Shown here: piece after piece, positions 9,682 through 18,867 of the stretch
Layout: each line of letters begins with the position of its first letter
Position numbering within the stretch: position 1 is the first letter of the stretch
DNA from: Inquilinus limosus
Lineage (GTDB): Bacteria; Pseudomonadota; Alphaproteobacteria; DSM-16000; Inquilinaceae
Length of the DNA: 64,000 bases
Direction: 5' to 3'
Assembly: GCF_002195995.1 (NCBI RefSeq)
Contig: NZ_NHON01000016.1
Location: forward strand, 88,107-152,106
Position numbers and translations under genes: made by a program
The notes under the pieces: model-generated
Databases searched by the model: none
Seen by the model: only the letters and a program-made list of their open reading frames with translations
What the model was told of the DNA's origin: nothing

Positions 9682-10694
9682 GCGGCGTCGTCCTCCTCGA
9701 AGCCGATCAGCGCCAGGGCCCGGGCGGCGCGGCCCGATTTGCGGACCTGATGGATCAGCGCCTCCTCCCGGCCATGGGTCACCCAGACCTCGCCGGCCTC
9801 GACCTCCTCAATGGTGGCGCAGAGCTCGTCCCAGTCCGCGTGGTCGGAAATGATCAGCGGCAGCTCGACCCCGCCCTGCCGGGCGCGCTGGCGCACCCGC
9901 ATCCAGCCCGAGGCGGCGGCCACCACCGGGTCCGGCAGGCGCCGCGACCAGCGGTCGGCGCTCGCCGAGGGCGGCGCCAGCACGATCTGCCCGGCCAGCT
10001 CGGCCTTCGACGCCTCGGTGGCCGGCCGCAGCGGTCCGAGCGGAACACCAAGCGATTCGTAGAGATCGCACAAGGCCTGCAGCGCGCCGTGGACGTAGAT
10101 CGGCCGGTCCCAGCCGGCCTGGCGCAGCAGCCGGATCACCCGCTGGGCCTTGCCGAGGGCATAGACGCCGACGAGATGGGAGCGTTCCGGGAACAGGGCG
10201 ACGGAGTGCAGCAGCTTGCCGATCTCCTCCCCGTCCGGCGGGTGGCGGAACACCGGCAGGCCGAAGGTCGCCTCGGTGACGAAGACGTCGCAGATCACCG
10301 GCTGGAACGGCAGGCAGGTCTGGTCCGGCCGGCGCTTGTAGTCGCCGGAGACCACCACGCGGCTGCCGGCATGCTCCAGCACGATCTGGGCCGAGCCCAG
10401 GACGTGCCCAGCCGGCACGAAGGTGACATCGACCTCGCCGATCCGCCGGGTCTCGCCGAGCGTCGCCGGCTCCAGGCTGCGGCCGGCCTCCTCGCCATAG
10501 CGGGCGCGCATGATCGCCAGCGTCTCCGCCGTCGCCAGCACCGCGCGGTTGTTCGGCCGGGCGTGGTCGGAATGGCCATGGGTGACCAGCGCCCGCTCGA
10601 CCGGCCGCACCGGGTCGACATGGAAGCCCCCGGGCACCACCAGCAGGCCTTCGGGCTGGACTCGGATCCACTGGTCGGGGCGAAGGCTCGGCAT
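9678..10694 (-). CDS. Ligase-associated DNA exonuclease (metallo-beta-lactamase fold)
   Basis: A 338-residue member of the beta-CASP-like metallo-beta-lactamase superfamily, known as the exonuclease partner of Lhr-type repair ligases. The metal-binding HxHxDH motif is THGHSDH (H39, H41, D43, H44); further ligands are in PAGHVLGSAQ and VVSGDY, and ISDHADW supplies a late histidine-aspartate. It is first in a two-gene minus-strand operon with the ligase and overlaps it by 4 bp. The family digests DNA in the presence of metal; polarity cannot be read here. Confidence 0.93.
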   Translation of the reverse strand: MPSLRPDQWIRVQPEGLLVVPGGFHVDPVRPVERALVTHGHSDHARPNNRAVLATAETLAIMRARYGEEAGRSLEPATLGETRRIGEVDVTFVPAGHVLGSAQIVLEHAGSRVVVSGDYKRRPDQTCLPFQPVICDVFVTEATFGLPVFRHPPDGEEIGKLLHSVALFPERSHLVGVYALGKAQRVIRLLRQAGWDRPIYVHGALQALCDLYESLGVPLGPLRPATEASKAELAGQIVLAPPSASADRWSRRLPDPVVAAASGWMRVRQRARQGGVELPLIISDHADWDELCATIEEVEAGEVWVTHGREEALIHQVRKSGRAARALALIGFEEDDAA

Positions 10695-10739
10695 GGCCTC
10701 AAGGATATGGGACGGATCGAGGCGGCGCCAAATCGGCCG

Positions 10740-11162
10740 TCAGTCCTGCGATGCCACAGGCACCGGCTTGCACGAGAGATCGTCGCCCTCGGCCCGCTTG
10801 GCCAGCCAGACGCCGGCGAACTGGTCGGCGAAGTACCATTTGCCGCTGAAGGCGGCGGCGCCGTCCTGGAAGGCGAAGGTCACGGTGCCGATGCCGAACT
10901 TGTCGCTCCAGGTGAAGCGGTAGAGGCCGCCGCCCAGGGCCTGGCCGTCGCTGAGCGTGCCGTCATAGGGTCCGGCCGAGGCATCGACGACGTGATAGCA
11001 GCCGCCATGCCGGTCCGGCAGGAAGGTCAGCACTGCCGGCGCCAGCACGCCGCCCGAGGTGACCTGCCCGCGATAGGTACCGGCCGGGGCCGGCGGGTCC
11101 GCCGCCAGGACGGGGACCGCGCAGCCGAGCAGCAGGACGACCAGGAGGGCGATGCGTCGCAT
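10740..11162 (-). CDS. Secreted hypothetical protein (140 aa)
   Basis: A signal peptide is clear: MRRIALLVVLLLGCAVPVLAAD, probably cleaved after ALA. The mature 120 residues are beta-rich and contain two cysteines (GGCYHVV and DLSCKPVP) that could form a disulfide. I do not recognise a family. The start ATG at 11162 is set by the signal peptide; the frame stays open far upstream only because of GC bias. It lies 45 bp from the exonuclease start on the same strand and head-to-head with psuK. Confidence 0.6.
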   Translation of the reverse strand: MRRIALLVVLLLGCAVPVLAADPPAPAGTYRGQVTSGGVLAPAVLTFLPDRHGGCYHVVDASAGPYDGTLSDGQALGGGLYRFTWSDKFGIGTVTFAFQDGAAAFSGKWYFADQFAGVWLAKRAEGDDLSCKPVPVASQD

Positions 11163-11261
11163 GGCCCCGGATGCTGCCGGCTGCGGCGCCGCTTCGCAAC
11201 CCCGGATCTTGCCTTTCGGCGGCGGCCGAAGCAGGGTGCGGCCGTTCGCGAGAGAGACCGC

Positions 11262-12188
11262 ATGCCCCTGCCCGTCTGGTGCTTCGGCGCCGCCCATATC
11301 GACCGCCAGGCCCGCGCCCATCGCGGCGTGCGCCTGGGCACCTCGAACCCGGTGACGATCCGCACCAGCCTGGGCGGCGTCGCCCGCAACGTGGCCGAGA
11401 CCCTGGCCCGGCTGGGCCTGCCGGTCGGCCTGGTCAGCCGCTTGGGGTCCGACCCGTCGGCCGACCGGATCCTGGCGGAGATGGCACGGCTGGGGCTCGA
11501 CCTGTCCCTGGTCGGCCGGTCTGAGACCAGCGGCACCGCGAGCTACACCGCGGTGCTGGAGCCGGACGGCGACATGGCGGTCGCGATCGCCGACATGGGC
11601 ATCTATGACGAGATGGGACCTGGGGCCCTCGCCCCTGCCCTGACGGCGGCGCGGCCGGCCTCGGCGTGGTTCGTCGACGCCAACCTGCCGGCCGAGGGGC
11701 TGGCGGCCGTGCTGTCCCATCCGGGCCGGCCGGGGCTGGTGGCGGTCGACGCCGTATCCTCGCCGAAAGCCGAGAAGCTGTGCGGCCTGCTGGGCCGCAT
11801 CGACCTGCTGTGCCTCAACCGCGACGAGGCCGAGGCGATCACCGGCCAACCGGTGACCGACGAGACGACCGCCTGGGCGGCGCTGCGCCGGCTGCGCGCC
11901 GAGGGCGTAGGCCGTGTGGTGCTGAACCGCGGCGACGCCGGCGCCCTGATCGCCGACTCCGCGGGCGAGGCGACCGTCCCCGCCTGCCCGGCCCAAGTGG
12001 TCGACGTCACCGGCGCCGGCGATGCCGCCATGGCCGGGACGCTCTACGGCCTGGTCACCGGCCTGCCGCTGGCCGAGGCCGCCCGGCTCGGCCGCGCCGC
12101 CGCGGCGCTGGCGCTGGAGGCGCCGAGCGCCGTGCCCGTAACCCTGACCGCCGACGCGCTGCGCCGGCGCGCCCTGCTTTCCACGTGA
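11262..12188 (+). CDS. psuK: PfkB-family carbohydrate kinase, probable pseudouridine kinase
   Basis: A 308-residue ribokinase-fold enzyme. It opens with [14 protein letters not shown], has the substrate lid region [17 protein letters not shown] and the PfkB C-terminal signature [12 protein letters not shown] with its catalytic aspartate. The psuG gene starts 8 bp downstream, which makes phosphorylation of pseudouridine to pseudouridine 5'-phosphate the likely reaction, as part of breakdown of modified RNA nucleosides. GAGAG lies six to ten bases before ATG 11262. No dedicated pseudouridine transporter is adjacent. Confidence 0.88.
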   Translation: MPLPVWCFGAAHIDRQARAHRGVRLGTSNPVTIRTSLGGVARNVAETLARLGLPVGLVSRLGSDPSADRILAEMARLGLDLSLVGRSETSGTASYTAVLEPDGDMAVAIADMGIYDEMGPGALAPALTAARPASAWFVDANLPAEGLAAVLSHPGRPGLVAVDAVSSPKAEKLCGLLGRIDLLCLNRDEAEAITGQPVTDETTAWAALRRLRAEGVGRVVLNRGDAGALIADSAGEATVPACPAQVVDVTGAGDAAMAGTLYGLVTGLPLAEAARLGRAAAALALEAPSAVPVTLTADALRRRALLST

Positions 12189-12196
12189 GGATCCAG

Positions 12197-13111
12197 ATGA
12201 ACAGCCTGCTGTCGATCGCCCCCGAGGTCTCCGCCGCCCTGGCCGCCGGGCGCCCGGTGGTGGCGCTGGAGAGCACCATCATCTCGCACGGCATGCCCTA
12301 TCCGCAGAATCTGGAGATGGCGCGCCGGGTCGAGGCCATCATCCGCGAGGAGGGCGCGGTGCCGGCGACCATCGCCGTGGCCGACAACCGCATCCATGTC
12401 GGCCTGGACGACGCGCTGCTCGAACGGCTGGCGACGGCCAAGGACGTGGCCAAGCTGTCGCGCCGGGACATGGGCGCGATCCTGGCCTCGGGCGGGCTGG
12501 GCGCCACCACCGTGGCGGCGACCATGATCGCCGCCAATCTCGCCGGCATCCGCGTCTTCGCCACCGGCGGCATCGGCGGCGTGCATCGCGGCGCCGAGAT
12601 CAGCTTCGACATCTCCGCCGATCTGGAGGAGCTGGCGCGCACCCCGGTGGCGGTGGTCTGCGCCGGCGCCAAGTCGATCCTCGACCTGCCGAAGACGCTG
12701 GAATATCTGGAGACCCGTGGCGTGCCGGTGATCGGCTACGGCACCGACACCCTGCCCGCCTTCTTCTGCCGGTCGAGCGGCCTGGCCCTGGCCCTGCGCC
12801 GCGACACGCCGGAGGAGGTGGCCGCCGTGCTGGCGGCCCAGGCGGCGCTGGGTTTCCCGGCCGGGGCCGTGATCGCCAACCCGATCCCGGAGGCGCATGC
12901 CCTGCCGGAGGCGGAGATCGACGCCGCCATCGCCAGCGCCCTGGCCGATGCCGATCGCGATGGCATCGCCGGCAAGGCGGTGACGCCCTATCTGCTGGCC
13001 CGGATCGTCGCCCTGACCGAAGGCCGCAGCCTGACCGCCAACATCGCCCTGGTCGAGAACAACGCCCGGGTCGGCGCCCGGATCGCGAAGGCATTGGCCG
13101 CGCTCGGCTGA
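12197..13111 (+). CDS. psuG: Pseudouridine-5'-phosphate glycosidase
   Basis: A 304-residue enzyme that reversibly splits the C-glycosidic bond of pseudouridine 5'-phosphate to uracil and ribose 5-phosphate. Family blocks are [15 protein letters not shown] near the start, [13 protein letters not shown], the catalytic lysine in [19 protein letters not shown], and [14 protein letters not shown], seven bases before ATG 12197, overlaps the psuK stop region, so the two genes are co-translated. Together with psuK it recycles pseudouridine from RNA turnover. Confidence 0.95.
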   Translation: MNSLLSIAPEVSAALAAGRPVVALESTIISHGMPYPQNLEMARRVEAIIREEGAVPATIAVADNRIHVGLDDALLERLATAKDVAKLSRRDMGAILASGGLGATTVAATMIAANLAGIRVFATGGIGGVHRGAEISFDISADLEELARTPVAVVCAGAKSILDLPKTLEYLETRGVPVIGYGTDTLPAFFCRSSGLALALRRDTPEEVAAVLAAQAALGFPAGAVIANPIPEAHALPEAEIDAAIASALADADRDGIAGKAVTPYLLARIVALTEGRSLTANIALVENNARVGARIAKALAALG

Positions 13112-13123
13112 GCACCCATTTTT

Positions 13124-13199
13124 GTCATGCCCGGGCTCGCCCCGGGCATCCAGAGAGCGTCAACATCTTCTGGATTGCCGGGTCAAGCCCGGCAATGAC
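13124..13199. repeat. Palindromic extragenic repeat pair
   Basis: Two GC-rich palindromes face each other: one at 13124-13153 built on TGCCCGGG / CCCGGGCA and one at 13172-13199 built on TTGCCGGG / CCCGGCAA. Both are flanked by GTCAT/ATGAC. Elements with GTCAT-GCCGGGCTTGACCCGGC-ATCCA cores are scattered through many alphaproteobacterial genomes. It sits between the convergent psuG and LpxR-like genes, where such repeats often end transcription in both directions. Confidence 0.75.
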
Positions 13200-13215
13200 A
13201 CAAGAGGAGTGGCCT

Positions 13216-14286
13216 TCAGAACCGCCAGGACGCGGTGAACATCCCGTACTGGCTGAAATGGTCGTTCTGTTCCTCGAACTCCTGCGTCCGGTACACATGG
13301 GTGTAGGCGACGCGAAGGTCGTAGACCTGCACCGCGAGGCCGATCTGCAGGTCGCCGACCAGCGGGTTCTTGGTGACGTGCGGACTGTCCTCGAAGGTGT
13401 TGCCGTCGAGGAAGATGTTGCGGGCGACGGCCCGGCCCTCGATGCTGGCGAACAGGTACCAGCTGAAGCCGCTGGTCGGGATGAAGAAGTCCGACCCCGG
13501 CACGCTGGGCCGGATCCGCGGCGGGCCGTAATCGGCCGGCAGGTCGAAGCCGAGCCGCGCCGTGGCACCAACCGAGGCCTGGGTCAGCACATTGCCCAGG
13601 CTGGCGCCGACATAGGGTGACAGGTCGAAGCCGATGCCCAGCGGCGCCGCGGCGTAGAGGCTGCGCCACGTCCGCTCGTAGCTGAGGATCACGCCGGGCT
13701 CGTTGTGCAGCTGGTGCTTCCAGCCGCGGGCCTTCTGCGAGCCGATGAGGCTGTGCACCGTGTTCTGCACCTGCTCGCCGATCGCATAGGGGCCGACGAC
13801 GCCGATCTGCAGTTCGAGCCGGTCCAGCCGGTCGCCGGAATCCGCCAGCACCGCGGCGCTGCCGTAGAGCCAGGCGGCGTAGGGCCGGTCATCCGGGTTG
13901 GGGTCGCGCAGCGTCAGGTCCTTCGGCGTGTACAGGCTCTGGCCGAAGGAGAGGGTCGACCGGATCGGCGCGGCGTCGGGGAACAGCGGAAAGGCGCGGG
14001 CCGCGTCGGCCAGCCAGTCCGGCGTCCCGGTCTCCGAGCTCGTATAGGCGAAGCGGAAGCCGTTGGTGTAGCCGCGATCGGTGTTGGCGAAGACGTCGTT
14101 GTCGAGCTCGAAGCTGATGAAGGCCCCGGGATCCTCGTGCAACGGCCGCGGCGCCTGCGGCGTCGAGGTGATCACAGCCGGCCGCTTCGGCTCGGCCGGC
14201 ACGTCCTGGGCCGGAGCAGCGATCGGCAGCGTGAGGCCGGCCGCGACTGAAACCGAAGACCACCACAACCCGGTGCGCAGACCCAT
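13216..14286 (-). CDS. lpxR: Lipid A deacylase, LpxR family (DUF2219)
   Basis: A 356-residue outer-membrane beta-barrel with a signal peptide (cleavage near PAQ) and a C-terminal phenylalanine. The family start ISFELDNDVFANTDRGYTNG supplies the catalytic-type Asn-Asp pair and a downstream Thr; GQSLYTPKDL, DRPYAAWLYG and GWKHQLHNEPG are further LpxR blocks, the last two carrying the expected polar active-site residues. LpxR removes the 3'-acyloxyacyl chain of lipid A, altering recognition by host receptors. It is a single gene; regulation is not visible. Confidence 0.88.
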   Translation of the reverse strand: MGLRTGLWWSSVSVAAGLTLPIAAPAQDVPAEPKRPAVITSTPQAPRPLHEDPGAFISFELDNDVFANTDRGYTNGFRFAYTSSETGTPDWLADAARAFPLFPDAAPIRSTLSFGQSLYTPKDLTLRDPNPDDRPYAAWLYGSAAVLADSGDRLDRLELQIGVVGPYAIGEQVQNTVHSLIGSQKARGWKHQLHNEPGVILSYERTWRSLYAAAPLGIGFDLSPYVGASLGNVLTQASVGATARLGFDLPADYGPPRIRPSVPGSDFFIPTSGFSWYLFASIEGRAVARNIFLDGNTFEDSPHVTKNPLVGDLQIGLAVQVYDLRVAYTHVYRTQEFEEQNDHFSQYGMFTASWRF

Positions 14287-14419
14287 GCTGTCCCCCTTCC
14301 CTTTCGCCCTGGCACGGCAGGCGTCCCGACAGACGGAACGGTACGAAAGCGCGATGGGTTCCCCGACAGCTTGGAGACGATAGCACGGATGACAGCCGGC
14401 AGGATCGGTCGGAAGCGAT

Positions 14420-15019
14420 TCAGCGCGGGCGCTGCATGCTGAACACGGTGTCGAGCACGCCGTACTCCATGTAGCCGAGCCGCGAAATCGCGCGCCGGGT
14501 CGACAGGTCGACGCGCCCGTCGACGATCACCGACTCGTCGATATGGATCGACACCACCTCACCGATCACGATGGCGCCCGGCACGGTCTCGCCGGAAGCG
14601 GTGGTCATCGGCACCGACTTGACCCAGCGGCATTCCAGCGCCGCGGCGGCGGCCGCCACCCGCGGCGGCTTCACCAGCCGCGACGGCGTCATCGCCAGCC
14701 CGGCCAGCTCGGGCTCGCTGACCTCCGGCCCGACCGCGGCCGAGGTCGCGTTCATCTGTTCGCGCAGGTCCCAGGTGGCGAGGCTGGCCACGAACTCGCC
14801 GGTGGCCTCGGCATTGGCTTGGGAATCCTTCGGCCCGCTGGGCGCGAACATCACCATCGGCGGGCGGTCGCACACCGCGTTGAAGAAGCTGTAGGGCGCC
14901 AGGTTGACCACGCCCTCGGGGCTGAGCGTGCTGATCCAGCCGATCGGCCGCGGCACCACCAGCGCCTTGAACGGGTCGTGCGGCAGGCCGTGGTTGCGCA
15001 GCCGGGGTTCGTAATCCAT
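14420..15019 (-). CDS. Flavin reductase-like FMN-binding protein
   Basis: A 199-residue protein with the flavin-reductase split-barrel fold. The FMN-contact segment PRPIGWISTLSPEGVVNLAPYSFFNAV is near residues 24-50, and FAPSGPKDSQAN follows. Members reduce FMN with NAD(P)H, or act as pyridoxamine-oxidase-like flavoproteins. No partner monooxygenase lies nearby, so the physiological partner is unknown. Confidence 0.85.
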   Translation of the reverse strand: MDYEPRLRNHGLPHDPFKALVVPRPIGWISTLSPEGVVNLAPYSFFNAVCDRPPMVMFAPSGPKDSQANAEATGEFVASLATWDLREQMNATSAAVGPEVSEPELAGLAMTPSRLVKPPRVAAAAAALECRWVKSVPMTTASGETVPGAIVIGEVVSIHIDESVIVDGRVDLSTRRAISRLGYMEYGVLDTVFSMQRPR

Positions 15020-15111
15020 GGACCGGTCTCGTGGTTCCGAAGACTTGATAGCTGGGCGGCCCGCGCCGGCGGATCAAGCTGGCGTGGACCGAACCCCGAT
15101 CCGCATCGACC

Positions 15112-15612
15112 TCACCGGGTGAGCAGAAGCCTCACGGTCTGCCCGTCGGCGAGAGCGGTCTCCTGACGGACATAGCCGCCCTGAGCCTCGTACCCCACCT
15201 GCCAGGTCACCGCGGTCGAGACGATCCATTGGCCGGCGGGGAGATTCCGGAACACGAAATTGCCCTGGGCATCGCATTGCGTCTCGCGCTCGATGCCTTC
15301 GCGAAACAGCCGACCCTGGTTCGGATTGTCGATGGTCACGAAGTCGGCCGTGAGCTGGCTCCACCCCGCCTCGAAGATCCCGGTCATTTCCCGGCTGTAG
15401 GCGGTGGCCGGCGCCGCCCAGACCTTCGACCCGGCGCAAGTGACGACGCCGCCGCCGTTCTGGCGCAAGAAGCCCTGCCCCTCGATCGTGCCCGTGCCGC
15501 TGCCGCGGTAGGCGGCATACTCTGATTCGACGAACGGCGCCTGCGGCCGTATCACCTTCGGCGCACAACCCGCCGCGACCAGGCACAGAACCGCCAATGC
15601 CAGACAGCGCAT
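15112..15612 (-). CDS. Putative lipoprotein with carboxypeptidase-regulatory-like domain
   Basis: A 166-residue protein whose start MRCLALAVLCLVAAGCAPK has a lipoprotein signal with the acylated cysteine in AAGC, so it is probably anchored in a membrane facing the periplasm. The C-terminal half (TQCDAQGNFVFRNLPAGQWIV) looks like a short transthyretin-like beta-sandwich repeat. GGAGGGGGAG lies directly upstream of ATG 15612, favouring this start over a longer frame. Function unknown. Confidence 0.65.
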   Translation of the reverse strand: MRCLALAVLCLVAAGCAPKVIRPQAPFVESEYAAYRGSGTGTIEGQGFLRQNGGGVVTCAGSKVWAAPATAYSREMTGIFEAGWSQLTADFVTIDNPNQGRLFREGIERETQCDAQGNFVFRNLPAGQWIVSTAVTWQVGYEAQGGYVRQETALADGQTVRLLLTR

Positions 15613-15723
15613 AATCTCCCCCTCCGATATGCCATGCAGGGCCTCGAAATACGGCGTGGCCCCGGCCGAAAACATGCTCCCGTGGACGATAAGCCAGCGC
15701 GGCCCCAGCCCGCCAGATCCGGC

Positions 15724-16611
15724 CTAGCGTCCCGCCGCCAAGCGCAATCGCAGCAGCCGGGCCACCGGCAAGGCGACCGTGGCGAGGCCGAGCAGGATCA
15801 GCACCATGCCGAGCAGCCGGGCCGGGCCGAAATGCTCGCCCAGCACCAGGGCGGCGGAGCCGGCGCCGAAGATCGGCACCAGCAGCGAGAACGGCGCCAC
15901 CGTCGCCGCCGGATACAGCTTCAGCAGATGGCCCCAGAGGCCGAAGCCGAGCAGCGTGGTCGGCACGGCGAGATAGAGCACGGTGCCGACACCGGTCCAG
16001 CTGACCGAGGCCAGGGCCTGGCCGATCGCCGCCGGCCCCTCGATCGCGACGGACAGGGCCAGCAGCGGCAGCGGCGGGATCAGGCTGAGCCAGACGATCA
16101 TCGGCAGCATGTCGACCTTGCCGGCGCCGCGCAGCAGGACATTGCCGCAAGCCCAGCTGAGCGCGGCGGCCAGGGAGAGCGCCAGGCCGAGGGCGGTGAC
16201 GTCGCCGCCCCCCGCGGTGGTCGCGATCACGGCGAGCCCGGCGAAGGCGACGGCCGCGCCGCCGATCTGGCGGCCGGTCGGCCGCTCGCGCAGCGCCATC
16301 GCCGCCACCAGCATGGTGAAGAAGGCCTGGGACTGCAGCACGATCGAGGCCAGGCCGGGCGGCATGCCAACCTGCATGGCCGGGAACAGGAAGGCGAACT
16401 GGCCGACGAACAGCGTCAGGCCGATCGCCAGCATGCGCGGCCACGGCACCTGCGGACGCGGCAGCAGGACCGCCGGCAGCGCCGCCAGGATGAAGCGCAG
16501 CGCGGCCAGCAGCAGCGGCGGGAAGCTGCCGAGGCCGATGCGGATGACCACGAAGTTGAAGCCCCAGATGGCAGCCACCAGCAGGGCGAGGAGGATGTGG
16601 CGGGGTTTCAT
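15724..16611 (-). CDS. EamA/DMT-superfamily transporter
   Basis: A 295-residue inner-membrane protein made of two EamA repeats of five transmembrane helices. The start MKPRHILLALLVAAIWGFNF is the classic first EamA helix, and FGLWGHLLKLYPAATVAPFS marks the second repeat. Members export amino acids or other small metabolites; the best family resemblance is to O-acetylserine/cysteine-type exporters. GGAG seven bases before ATG 16611 supports the start. Substrate not assignable. Confidence 0.88.
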   Translation of the reverse strand: MKPRHILLALLVAAIWGFNFVVIRIGLGSFPPLLLAALRFILAALPAVLLPRPQVPWPRMLAIGLTLFVGQFAFLFPAMQVGMPPGLASIVLQSQAFFTMLVAAMALRERPTGRQIGGAAVAFAGLAVIATTAGGGDVTALGLALSLAAALSWACGNVLLRGAGKVDMLPMIVWLSLIPPLPLLALSVAIEGPAAIGQALASVSWTGVGTVLYLAVPTTLLGFGLWGHLLKLYPAATVAPFSLLVPIFGAGSAALVLGEHFGPARLLGMVLILLGLATVALPVARLLRLRLAAGR

Positions 16612-16719
16612 CGGCGCTCCGGTCGTTGCCGGATATCCTCGGGCCCGTCCGCAGGCTTGGCAAAGCCGGATCTCGTCCGATCCATGAGCCCGGCCGGGCC
16701 CTGCCATGCACCTTGGCGG

Positions 16720-16953
16720 TCAGAACCCCATCTTCGACGCCACGCCCCCGGCGCCCAGGAGGCGGATCCCGACGATCTCCGACCGCAGGACGACGGTCTC
16801 GCCGCCGTCATGTGTCAGGTGGACAAGGTCGCGCGCCGTGCGGGCGTCGCGGGCCGGCAGCTCGTGCCCGCCGCGGGTCAACAGCACCAGCGACGCGCCG
16901 GCGCCGGCGGTCCGGAGCTTCTGGGCGTATTCCTCGATGATCGCTGCGTCCAT
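16720..16953 (-). CDS. Small hypothetical protein (77 aa)
   Basis: Starts MDAAIIEEYAQKLRTAGAGA after a strong GGAGGAG ribosome-binding site. The middle is beta-rich (SLVLLTRGGHELP) and the end GIRLLGAGGVASKMGF is hydrophobic but too short for a firm membrane call. I recognise no family. The good ribosome-binding site is the main reason to call it real. Confidence 0.5.
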   Translation of the reverse strand: MDAAIIEEYAQKLRTAGAGASLVLLTRGGHELPARDARTARDLVHLTHDGGETVVLRSEIVGIRLLGAGGVASKMGF

Positions 16954-17055
16954 GGCCTCCTCCGTGCCGGCCCGCGGGGCCGACGGTCTCAGCCATGATG
17001 TTGTCATCCGCAATGCGCCTGTCGAGCCGCATCTCACGAAACCGCACGGCCTTTT

Positions 17056-17565
17056 CTACCCGGCCACGCCGATGGCCAAGGCGACGAAGCCGATCGCGGC
17101 GAGGACCGCCCGGACGGCGTGCGACCGCTCCCATCGATCACGGTGGCTCGTCCAGCTCTCCTCGCCGGCATCCGCGGCTCTCTCGCGGTGCAGCGGATCC
17201 TGGGCGAAGAACCCGGTGCCTGCCCGCCCCATCGCCCGGTTCCGCAGCCAGTAGCGGTTCACCGGATGCGTCAGCAGCCAGTAAACGGCATGCATCGCCG
17301 CCAGGGCGACCAGCGCTGCCGCCATCCACCAGAACCCGGCATCGCCGGCCGGGGTCATCACCAGCAGGACCAGCACGGCAAGGATGCTGATGACCTCGCC
17401 GAAGCCACCCACCACGGTGAAGCCGGGGTAGTAGATCGGCTGCACGGCCAGATACGCGTCCCGGTCGAGGCGCATCTTTCCCGGCCACTCGAGCGCATGC
17501 GCCAGCGCCGGGGTCAGCGCCAGCGCAACCAGGCAAAGGCTCACCACCTGCAGGGTCTGGAGCAT
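17056..17565 (-). CDS. DUF1772-like membrane protein
   Basis: A 169-residue protein with four hydrophobic segments: an N-terminal one ending ALTPALAHALEWPGKMRL, two central ones, and one at the C-terminus. The pattern HALE-PGK, a tryptophan-rich second half, and RDRWERSHAVRAVLAAIGF matches small DUF1772/anthrone-oxygenase-like membrane proteins of unknown function. The first ATG of the frame is at 17595, but 17565 has GGAG upstream and the better family start. No obvious partner nearby. Confidence 0.7.
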   Translation of the reverse strand: MLQTLQVVSLCLVALALTPALAHALEWPGKMRLDRDAYLAVQPIYYPGFTVVGGFGEVISILAVLVLLVMTPAGDAGFWWMAAALVALAAMHAVYWLLTHPVNRYWLRNRAMGRAGTGFFAQDPLHRERAADAGEESWTSHRDRWERSHAVRAVLAAIGFVALAIGVAG

Positions 17566-17643
17566 GCTCCGTCTCCACCGGCTTGCTGGCGGCACCGACC
17601 GTCGCCGGCGGCGCCGCCTCCGGAAGGAAACGGGACCTCCCGG

Positions 17644-18111
17644 TCAGAAGTTCAGGTTGCGGATGATCTGCCAGTGCCCGGAAGCGCCGCGCTGCCACAC
17701 CGTCAGGTAGAGGCCCGAGGAGGTCTGGCTCTTGCCGCTGGCGTCGACTTTGGTGCTGTCGCCATGACCCCATTCATAGATCAGACCGTCGCGGATGACC
17801 TGGATCCCCTCCTGCTGGATGGTGCCGCCGGTGATCTTGGTGCCGGGGATCAGACGCTCCTTGAGAAAGGCCTCGATCGCCGCCCGGCCGACATATGTCT
17901 TGCCGCTGCCGAGGATGAACATGGCGTCGTCGGCGAACGGCTCGGCGGCCTTCCGGACATCGCCCGCCTGCAGCGCCGGCACCCAGTCGGCATTGGCCTT
18001 GTCGATCTCGGGCCTGGCCGAGGCCAGGTCCTGTTCCGGCGTCGCCGCGGCGGCTCCGAGCGACAGGGCGATGCCGAGCGCGAGGGTGGTGAGCAAGAGA
18101 CCCGACTTCAT
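17644..18111 (-). CDS. Exported SnoaL/DUF4440-like protein
   Basis: A 155-residue protein with a signal peptide (MKSGLLLTTLALGIALSLGA, cleavage near AAA-TP). The mature part is a cone-shaped NTF2-like fold: two N-terminal helices, then MFILGSGKTYVGRAAIEAFL, a hallmark of DUF4440/SnoaL proteins, and a beta-sheet ending YLTVWQRGASGHWQIIRN. These proteins bind small ligands; whether this one is an enzyme is not visible. AGGAGG precedes ATG 18111. Confidence 0.8.
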   Translation of the reverse strand: MKSGLLLTTLALGIALSLGAAAATPEQDLASARPEIDKANADWVPALQAGDVRKAAEPFADDAMFILGSGKTYVGRAAIEAFLKERLIPGTKITGGTIQQEGIQVIRDGLIYEWGHGDSTKVDASGKSQTSSGLYLTVWQRGASGHWQIIRNLNF

Positions 18112-18302
18112 GGCGTTCCTCCTGGCTGTTGCTTCGGGCCGTGTCGCCGGCCCCATCCGGCACTATAACCATCAAGAAGGTTAGGGAGAGAGTCGAAATC
18201 CACGTGGCGGAGATGACAAAGACTTCATGCGGCAGGCCGGAATAAGGCCGGGCCGGGCGAGGTCCATAAGGCATCGTCTCCCCACCAGCCATGGACCTCT
18301 CC

Positions 18303-18860
18303 ATGACCCGCTTCCTGCTCTCCCCGCTTCACCCGCGCCGGCCGGCCCGCATCCTGGTGGCCGCAATCCTCGCGCTGGCCGGCGGCGCCCTGCCCACCCT
18401 CGCCGCGGTGCCACGCGTGGTGACAGACGAGATCGACCCGGTCACGCTGATCCCGTTCAGCGTCGCCTCGGGCAGGGCCGAACTGCCCGTCTCGGTGCAG
18501 GGCAATCCGTTCATGGCGTCGGGCATCGCCGATGCGGTGACACGGATCATGACCCAAGGCTTCGGCGGCGGGCACACCCGCTTCGTGCCCGTCGCAACGC
18601 CGACTGCCGGACCGGCGCATACGCCCTATTATTCCGTGGTCCTCAACCCGGCGCACGGCCTGCTGCCGGATGCGCTGTGCAGCGGCGATACGATCGCCAC
18701 CGAGCCGGCGATGAGGCCGATCGTGGTGCGGGCCGCGACCTGCCTGGACGGGCAGGCTCAATCCGCCGCCACCGGCACTCTCGGCCAGGCCTCCGGGCCG
18801 GACGACCCGGGCTTCACCGGGCTGGTCCGCGACCTGACGCAGCGGCTGATGACCCTGTGA
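18303..18860 (+). CDS. Exported hypothetical protein (185 aa)
   Basis: An N-terminal basic region and hydrophobic core (ARILVAAILALAGGALPTLAA) form a probable signal peptide. The mature part has no recognised motif; two cysteines (DALCSGDT and AATCLDGQ) could pair. Starts at 18291 and 18303 are both in frame and neither has a good ribosome-binding site, so the start is uncertain. It converges with mtnN, ending 7 bp from its stop. Confidence 0.5.
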   Translation: MTRFLLSPLHPRRPARILVAAILALAGGALPTLAAVPRVVTDEIDPVTLIPFSVASGRAELPVSVQGNPFMASGIADAVTRIMTQGFGGGHTRFVPVATPTAGPAHTPYYSVVLNPAHGLLPDALCSGDTIATEPAMRPIVVRAATCLDGQAQSAATGTLGQASGPDDPGFTGLVRDLTQRLMTL

Positions 18861-18867
18861 GGGGCGG

